A DNA stretch of 64,000 nt, from the NCBI RefSeq assembly GCF_027943255.1, contig NC_072894.1:76981601-77045600 (forward strand). The letters run 5' to 3'. The notes beneath the pieces are model-generated. The model ran no database searches, was not told the DNA's origin, and saw only the letters and a program-made list of their open reading frames with translations. This stretch comes from Anastrepha obliqua. Its lineage: Eukaryota; Arthropoda; Insecta; Diptera; Tephritidae. Positions 57,961 to 64,000 of this stretch are shown piece after piece. The position numbers and the translations under genes were made by a program. Within the stretch, counting starts at the first letter, position 1. The number at the start of each line of letters is the position of its first letter.

Positions 57961-58512
57961 TTAACAATCTTCTGACGTCCTCTTTTTGCTATTCCAATCC
58001 ATGAATGCACCTCTCCGAAGAAATCTGAGTAGATCTTGTGGTGCCAAGGAGCCAAGATGGTCGCTTCTTAACACATCAGTACCAAAGACCTCAAACCTGA
58101 TTCGAGCGAAGGCGGGGCAGACACACAGGAAGTGATCCGCCGTCTCATCCTCCTCTTCACAGGCTGGGCAGAGTACACTGTCTGAGATGCCCAACCTTTC
58201 CATGTGCTTTGCCCATAGAAAGTGGCCCGTCATCAGTCCAACCAGCCGTCTGCACTCCCCTCTGTTTAATGACAGAAGGGTTTGCGACAGTCGATCGGAT
58301 ATGATCAGTTTAGTCCATCTGCAGCCTCTCTCAGCGTGCCAAGCTCGCTTGTGGGTGGTAGTTACCCATTTGCTAACCGTGGCTGTGATGGCCGTAGAAG
58401 GGAGTGGCAAAACGGGCTCTGAGCCCATCTTAGCTAAGGAGTCCGAGGCCTCGTTACTGGTATTTGTCTTAAAGAAGAATATCCTATATCGAGTTCCTGA
58501 AGGCCCGCGGGA
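57961..58512 (-). pseudogene. Non-LTR ORF2 3' end with RNase H tail (I/LOA/R1-like)
   Basis: Open from about 58512 to a TAA at 57961. It begins NTSNEASDSLAKMGSEP, the C-terminal RNase H block (NEAADxLAK with the last catalytic Asp), continues AERGCRWTKLIISDRLSQTL and LVGLMTGHFLWAKHMERLGI, then the Cys/His block CPACEEEDETADHFLCVCPA F and LRFLRRGAFMDW. RNase H followed by a CCHC tail separates this from the Jockey element and points to the I/LOA/R1 assemblage. No stops in 180 codons: a relatively recent 5'-truncated copy. Confidence 0.85.
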
Positions 58513-60030
58513 ATTGATGATTTAGTTTGGGCGCAAAAAGGAATACCTAGAAACATCTCGCGGAAGATCGCGGAGAATTGAGTAGAGATATTGAGGAAAC
58601 TAAATCCTGATACGGACTAGAACGTCATGGAACGATGATGGAGACTAATCAATAATGTATTTCTAGTCAATAATGTAATTCTTATTTCACATAAAAATTT
58701 CAGTTAGTCCTGCAAAGCTTTGTTTTTGTATATTTTTAAGAAATATATTTTTAGTGTATTTCCTTTTACTGCATAAACTTAGACCCTATATGAAAAGCAA
58801 TTAGTCCAATATAATTTTTTTATTGCAAAATAAAATATACATGAAGGCTATCTCAGATGGGCAACAGTTGATAAGTTCAATATTTTCCGAGCAAATATTA
58901 AAAAAAAATTATTGTATATAAGTAAATACCTTTATTTCTATTAAACATTTACTAATAATGCAATTGTACAATGCTATCAGTCGCCGAACTCATCTCTCTT
59001 TCAGCTCCTGTTTTACTAGTCCCGGTATGTTTTTATGGGAATGTAGCTTACGATGGTGGATATTTAATTATTTAAAATGGTAACAATTGTAACTCTTGCA
59101 AACTAAAGCACTGGCTGCCATAGCATTCAGCTGGTTATATACCCAGCCTAGTGTAAATGCGCATAAATAAAGAAAATTCAAGTTTGAGTATAATATAATA
59201 GTTTAAACTCTTAATTTGACTATTGTGATAAAGTGGAATGTTTTTTGTAAGTATACGAGGGTTGTCTTTTAACAGGGTCGCCCTTGCAACACTACGTGTG
59301 ATGAGCTGCAATTCAATATTTTTATCGAAGCACTTGATATTTTTTGTCATAGACTTACATAAAATGTTTTTGGCTATGAACTTTATTTGTTCTTATATTA
59401 TTTCGGTGATTAATATTATTAATACAAATTTTATTAGGCAAAGAAAAATCACGATCGACAGGTGTTGAGATTTGGTTAAATTCGCAAATAGCTCTTCCCA
59501 TTGCATTACGCGCATAATTCTTTCTAGCATTATCTGCTTAGAAAAGCAACGAAACACGGAGATACCTCCGCAAAACATTAAAATGTATTATTTCAAAAAG
59601 TGACTGACTGTCAGAAATTCATTGAATAATGCAAAAAATAAAGGTTTAAGATAATATTGACCTTCTTTGATGGCGTGATTTTAAATTGAGCAGGGCTAAG
59701 CGTGCACTGTACGAAGGTATAGGATTCGAGAAATGCAATAAACGTAAGGCAAAGAAACACTTTCTGCACGCGCTGAAAAGGGCGCTAGATTACTGCAGCA
59801 TACTCCAGATGCGAGCAAATAAAAGGGGTATAAAGCACCACAAACCCAAGAATAGCATACCTTTGAAAAGACAAAAATATGAGTGATGAGTGAAAATATG
59901 AGATGAATATAAAAAATAACACCAAGATCGTTGTATTCTTAATGGGATTGCTAGTTACATCCAGATAAGTTGTGCTGAAGTTTTAATAAATTGAGTGATT
60001 TTGAAAAAGAAACATTAATGCATTTTATTT
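58513..60030. other. Intron, nothing recognised
   Basis: AT-rich spacer. A 66-codon basic frame at 59686 (KKHFLHALKRALDYCSILQM) is not recognised. Confidence 0.45.
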
Positions 60031-60050
60031 TTGACGTGATAACGTCTTAT
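60031..60050 (+). repeat. Left member of an inverted motif pair bracketing the repeat complex
   Basis: TTGACGTGATAACGTCTTAT pairs, in inverse orientation, with TTATGACGTTATCACGTTAA at 62913..62932 (17 of 20 bases). The core is itself a small palindrome (GACGT-GATA-ACGTC). Could be a terminal repeat of a 2.9-kb composite element. No target duplication was found. Confidence 0.45.
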
Positions 60051-60089
60051 AATTCGATTTAACAGGCTGCACGCACGAAAAAATGTGTC

Positions 60090-60583
60090 GTTACCTTGCT
60101 CATTACTGTTCATATGTAGTTACCTTGCTCATATTAGTGTTACCTTGCTCATATTAGTGTTACCTTGCTCTTTAGTGTTACCTTGCTCAGTAGTGTTACC
60201 TTGCTCATATTAGTGTTACCTTGCTCTTTAGTGTTACCTTGCTCATTAGTGTTACCTTGCTCTTTAGTGTTACCTTGCTCATTAGTGTTACCTTGCTCAT
60301 ATTAGTGTTACCTTGCTCTTTAGTGTTACCTTGCTCATTAGTGTTACCTTGCTCATATTAGTGTTACCTTGCTCATTAGTGTTACCTTGCTCAGTAGTGT
60401 TACCTTGCTCATATTAGTGTTACCTTGCTCTTTAGTGTTACCTTGCTCATTAGTGTTACCTTGCTCTTTAGTGTTACCTTGCTCATTAGTGTTACCTTGC
60501 TCATATTAGTGTTACCTTGCTCTTTAGTGTTACCTTGCTCATTAGTGTTACCTTGCTCATATTAGTGTTACCTTGCTCATTGC
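60090..60583 (+). repeat. Minisatellite (18/20-bp units, 26 copies) with 204-bp higher-order period
   Basis: 26 occurrences of GTTACCTTGCTC, each followed by one of four short endings: ATATTAGT (20-bp unit, type A), TTTAGT (T), ATTAGT (C) or AGTAGT (G). The first unit (28 bp) and the last are divergent. The order of types is A A T G, then A T C T C A T C A C G, then A T C T C A T C A C. An 11-unit block therefore repeats with a period of 204 bp (unit starts at 60195 and 60399). Amplification occurred at both levels. The minus-strand translation (SKVTL repeats) is not a gene. Confidence 0.95.
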
Positions 60584-60892
60584 ATTGAATGAACTGCAAG
60601 CGAAAGCGCGGCAGGAACGACAAAGCAAACAAAGCAAACGAACGGCAACGTTCGACATCTTGCTCTCCCCTACTCAAGTGAGCGTATATATGTATGTATA
60701 TGCGCATATGTACATATATAAATTCACGTATTTGTATTTGCATATGCCTTCTTATTGATTATTATTAATTTGATATACTTGAAGAATTTAAAATAAAACC
60801 AAGTTTGTTAATAATACCTGTTGTTTTAATGTTATTATTATTAATTTTTTTATTATATATGAAGGAAAAAATGTATGGTAATATTTACCATA
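60584..60892. other. Spacer between minisatellite and Helitron-like end
   Basis: Begins with GC-richer GCAAGCGAAAGCGCGGCAGG and AACAAAGCAAACGAACGG, then TATG repeats and AT-rich sequence. Likely part of the same composite repeat. Confidence 0.4.
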
Positions 60893-62282
60893 TCTATACT
60901 AATATTATAAAGAGGAAAACTTTGTTTGTTTGGTTGTAATGAATAGACTCAAAAACTACTGGACCGATTTTAAAAACTCTTTCACCATTCGAAAGCTACA
61001 TCACGAGTAACATGGATTATATTTTATTTTGGAAATAGGGCTCGAGATATAGGTCAAAACGTGGACCCGGGTAACCTTCGAATGTGTATGTACAATATGG
61101 GTATCAAATGAAAGCTGTTGATAAGTGCTTTAATACGGGGTAATTTTCATACCTATTGATGACTAGGGTCTCGAATTATATGCCAAAACGTGGACCCGCC
61201 GTGTCTTTGAACCGAATTAAACCAAACTTACACACATTGTTAAGTAGGTATTGAAGATGATTTCCGTATAGTTTGGATACCTATTGGTAGATAGAGTCTC
61301 GAGATATAGGTCAAAACGTGGACCCGGGTAACCTTCGGATGTGTATGTACAATATGGGTATCAAATGGAAGCTGTTGGTGAATGCTTTAGTTCAGAGTAT
61401 TTCCATCCGCTCCGTGACTAGGGTCTCGAGATAGAGACCAAAACGTGGACCCTAGAACGTGTTTGTACAATATGGATATCAAATGAAAGCTGTTGATAAG
61501 CGCTTTAATACGGGGTAATTTTCATACCTATTGATGACTAGGGTCTCGAAATATATGCCAAAACGTGGACCCACCGTGACTTTGAACCGAATTAAACCAA
61601 ACTTACACACATTGTTAAGTAGGTATTGAAGATGATTTCCGTATAGTTTGAATACCTATTGGTAGATAGGGTCTCAAGATATAGGTCAAAACGTGGACCC
61701 GGGTAACCTTCGGACGTGTATGTACAATATGGGTATCAAATGGAAGCTGTTGGTGAATGCTTTAGTTCAGAGTATTTCCATCCGCTCCGTGACTAGGGTC
61801 TCGAGATAGAGACCAAAACGTGGACCCTAGAATGTGTTTGTACAATATGGATATCAAATGAAAGCTGTTGATAAGTGCTTTAATACGGGGTAATTTTCAT
61901 ACCTATTGATGACTAGGGTCTCGAAATATATGCCAAAACGTGGACCCACCGTGACTTTGAACCGAATTAAACCAAACTTACACACATTGTTAAGGAGGTA
62001 TTGAAGATGACTTCCGCATAGTTTGGATACCTATTGGTAGATAGGGTCTCAAGATATAGGTCAAAACGTGGACCCGGGTAACCTTCGGACGTGTATGTAC
62101 AATATGGGTATCAAATGAAAGCTGTTGCTGAATGCTTTAGTACAGAATATTTTTCATGCCGCTCCGTGACTGGGGTCTCGAGATATAGGTCAAAACGTGG
62201 ACCCGGGTAACCTTTGGTTGTGTATGTACAATATGGGTATCAAATGAAAGCTGTTGATAAGTGCTTTAATACGGGGTAATTT
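60893..62282 (+). repeat. Helitron-like 5' end leading into a ~125-bp tandem repeat with 374-bp trimer period
   Basis: Starts A|TCTATACTAATATTATAAAG, which fits a Helitron 5' terminus (TC after a host A), followed by ACTACTGGACCGATTTTAAA. From about 61040 the block ..AAAACGTGGACCC occurs ten times, at 61061, 61190, 61319, 61446, 61566, 61693, 61820, 61940, 62069 and 62198. Spacings are 120-129 bp. Three monomer kinds alternate (CGGGTAACCTTCG..., TAGAA(C/T)GTGTTTG..., ACCGTGACTTTGAACC...), giving a 374-376-bp higher-order unit. The last monomer is cut off at GGGGTAATTT, exactly where the pentamer array begins. No Helitron 3' end was found. Confidence 0.85.
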
Positions 62283-62815
62283 GTTATGTTATGTTATGTT
62301 ATGTTATGTTATGTTATGTTATGTTATGTTATGTTATGTTATGTTATGTTATGTTATGTTATGTTATGTTATGTTATGTTATGTTATGTTATGTTATGTT
62401 ATGTTATGTTATGTTATGTTATGTTATGTTATGTTATGTTATGTTATGTTATGTTATGTTATGTTATGTTATGTTATGTTATGTTATGTTATGTTATGTT
62501 ATGTTATGTTATGTTATGTTATGTTATGTTATGTTATGTTATGTTATGTTATGTTATGTTATGTTATGTTATGTTATGTTATGTTATGTTATGTTATGTT
62601 ATGTTATGTTATGTTATGTTATGTTATGTTATGTTATGTTATGTTATGTTATGTTATGTTATGTTATGTTATGTTATGTTATGTTATGTTATGTTATGTT
62701 ATGTTATGTTATGTTATGTTATGTTATGTTATGTTATGTTATGTTATGTTATGTTATGTTGTGTTGTGTTGTGTTGTGTTGTGTTATGTTATGTTATGTT
62801 ATGTTATGTTATGTT
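62283..62815 (+). repeat. ATGTT pentanucleotide array, ~107 units
   Basis: Uniform (GTTAT)n for about 478 bp, then five GTGTT units at 62761..62785, then six ordinary units. Because the pentamer contains no stop in any forward frame, three overlapping frames of up to 210 codons (period LCYVM) appear. They are artefacts. The near-perfect homogeneity implies recent slippage, and the true length may differ from the assembled one. Confidence 0.99.
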
Positions 62816-63189
62816 AATGTTAACTCATTCTCTATATCCATACAAAATATGTATCAAACAAATAAAATTAAAATTTTCTTTTGAAAAATGCAACCATTCA
62901 ATCAGTATTTTCTTATGACGTTATCACGTTAAACTATCGTCAGTAAACCGACTTTGCAGACAACCTCTTTTTTATTTAATGAAAGATGTGATCTCAGGCA
63001 CCAAGAACAAAATAGCACATTATGGTATGCCAGAAGTTGCGAAAAAATGTTCAGATTCAAGTATATTTAAAGTCATTGCAAAAAGTGGAGCGAAAATCCA
63101 GGAAAGCGAGTTTGTCGATCAACATCATATTGGAAACTTTGTCAATTTGGCAGCCAAAACCTTATGTTGAGATATATATATATATATAT
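62816..63189. other. Spacer right of the pentamer array
   Basis: Contains the right inverted motif at 62913 and a 63-codon frame at 62979 (GTKNKIAHYGMPEVAKKCSD) without known relatives. Ends in a TA repeat (63173..63189). Confidence 0.4.
62913..62932 (-). repeat. Right member of the inverted motif pair
   Basis: TTATGACGTTATCACGTTAA, complementary to the motif at 60031..60050. Everything between the two is tandem or Helitron-like repeat. Confidence 0.45.
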
Positions 63190-63545
63190 TAGGCCGGGTC
63201 GATTTGTGGGGAGGCAAAAAATCGCTCATTGCTCTGTGAAAATCATATTCTAGGGATCAAAATAAGAAACTTTGCCGAAGGAATCATACTTCTAAAACGA
63301 ATTCTGATGTCCCCCAATTTGGGTCGAACTTTTTAGTTTCTTTTCTCATGTAAAGGTAAAAAAATAGTGAGTTCCAGGGGGTGTGCCACTGGCATGGGTG
63401 GATCGGCCGTCCAAAGTTAGTGGGGGTCGGTCATACATTTGGACTCGATTGGAGCACTCTAAATGGGTCAAAGTGGGATTTTTCATTCGACCCAAATTGG
63501 GGGACATCAGAATTCGTTTTAGAAGTATGATTTCTTTCCACAAAT
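63190..63545. repeat. Foldback repeat with 48-bp inverted arms
   Basis: GAATCATACTTCTAAAACGA... at 63281..63328 is repeated inversely at 63486..63533 with one or two differences (through CCCCCAATTTGGGTCGAA). The 157-bp loop contains the ordinary-looking GGTGGATCGGCCGTCC. The left flank GGCCGGGTCGATTTGTGGGG belongs to the same dispersed repeat by appearance. No ORF of substance. Confidence 0.75.
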
Positions 63546-63548
63546 GGA

Positions 63549-63726
63549 ACCGCAGATATTTTGCGAAAAGCTTTATTATGGGTGAAATGCACCCGGAGGC
63601 TTGCCATTGCCTGTCGTAGAGCGCCGGCTATTAGAAAAAGCATTTCTATAATTTTGGTGTTTCATTTGATTCGAGCCTAGGCACTTCCGAATGGTAGTCG
63701 AGCACCAATCCATTCAGCTGCGGCGA
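63549..63726 (-). repeat. tRNA-derived SINE, copy 8 (3' truncated)
   Basis: On the minus strand: CGCCGCAGCTGAATGGATTG (A box), TACCATTCGGAAGTGCCTAG, GCTCGAATCAAATGAAACAC (B-box remnant), ATAGCCGGCGCTCTACGAC and CAGGCAATGGCAAGCCTCC. It abuts the foldback repeat ending at 63533. Confidence 0.8.
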
Positions 63727-64000
63727 CCAACTAATCGGAAGCATACTTCCACTAAAAAAAATCAGTAAATAAGTTAGCTGCGTCCGGTGTAGAGCACGCA
63801 GATTTCTCGTTAAGAAAAATTGGTGATGGAAGTATGGAACATACTTTTTCGATTGAATGAAATTCCATAAGGCCTTTGGATCAGATTTAATATTTAATTC
63901 AAAATTAAGAATATAATTTCCGGGTAAAAATGTATCCAGACAGTTGAATTCTTCCATATAATGACGATATGTTTCATGAAAGATCTGGCCATTAATAGAA
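63727..64000. other. Intron, possible retroelement remnant
   Basis: A minus-strand frame (63646..63957) includes LNIKSDPKALWNFIQSKKYV, which resembles the segment between endonuclease and RT in Jockey/R1-type ORF2 (DPKxFWxFI..K). Fragment only, continuing off the right edge. Confidence 0.4.

Noticed and set aside
60090..60583. CRISPR-like regularly spaced repeats
   Set aside because: Units are head-to-tail with 0-bp spacers and four recurring variants; the genome is eukaryotic and no Cas-type gene is present.
60501..60743. 80-codon minus-strand ORF with SKVTL repeats
   Set aside because: Translation of the minisatellite; no start context or homologues recognised.
62254..62918. Three overlapping plus-strand ORFs of 187-210 codons (MLCYV repeats)
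   Set aside because: They are the three readings of a stop-free pentanucleotide array; a 5-bp repeat gives the same five-residue period in every frame.

Overview
The window looks like an AT-rich dipteran genome, most plausibly a tephritid-type fruit fly. The organism is inferred from the TE families and base composition and was not tested by any search. Almost everything lies inside introns of one host gene on the minus strand. Four exons of a stomatin-family (band 7/SPFH) protein read in order from right to left: 57314..57423 (membrane segment), 56717..56789, 50008..50090 and 16706..16909. All visible splice sites are canonical GT-AG, and codon phases join perfectly into one continuous SPFH-domain reading frame. 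The gene runs off both ends: the exons before 57423 and after 16706 are not in the window. The introns seen complete are about 33.1 kb, 6.6 kb and 0.5 kb.

The introns are filled with transposable elements of very different ages. Apparently young copies are a complete Jockey-clade LINE at 22240..26913 (both ORFs open, A tail, exact 11-bp target duplication) and a complete 1286-bp mariner at 15163..16448 with perfect 30-bp inverted repeats and an open 348-residue transposase. A 1304-bp mariner at 45211..46514 keeps perfect ends but carries a 2-nt deletion and a nonsense codon. A 1197-bp pogo/Tigger deletion derivative (6298..7494), a 327-bp Helitron-like element (7676..8002), a long-inverted-repeat mariner derivative (30076..31003), a small MITE family and two other foldback elements are also delimited. 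More than ten decayed Tc1/mariner-type transposase relics and four non-LTR relics are recognisable. Two nestings can be read directly: Jockey inside a mariner-like transposase relic, and Tigger inside another.

A tRNA-derived SINE family is present in at least eight copies on both strands (388, 28281, 36850, 38451, 40531, 50418, 51296, 63549). The right-hand 4 kb is a repeat complex. It holds an 18/20-bp minisatellite with an 11-monomer higher-order period of 204 bp (60090..60583), a Helitron-like 5' end followed by a ~125-bp repeat arranged as a 374-bp trimer (60893..62282), and a ~107-unit ATGTT pentamer array (62283..62815). An inverted pair of GACGTTATCACG-type motifs at 60031 and 62913 brackets the whole.

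I found no credible novel enzymatic or defence system. The most unusual structures are the higher-order tandem arrays, the SINE family and the long inverted repeats. The minisatellite, read in the gene's sense direction, presents about 26 splice-donor-like motifs in the intron upstream of the membrane exon.
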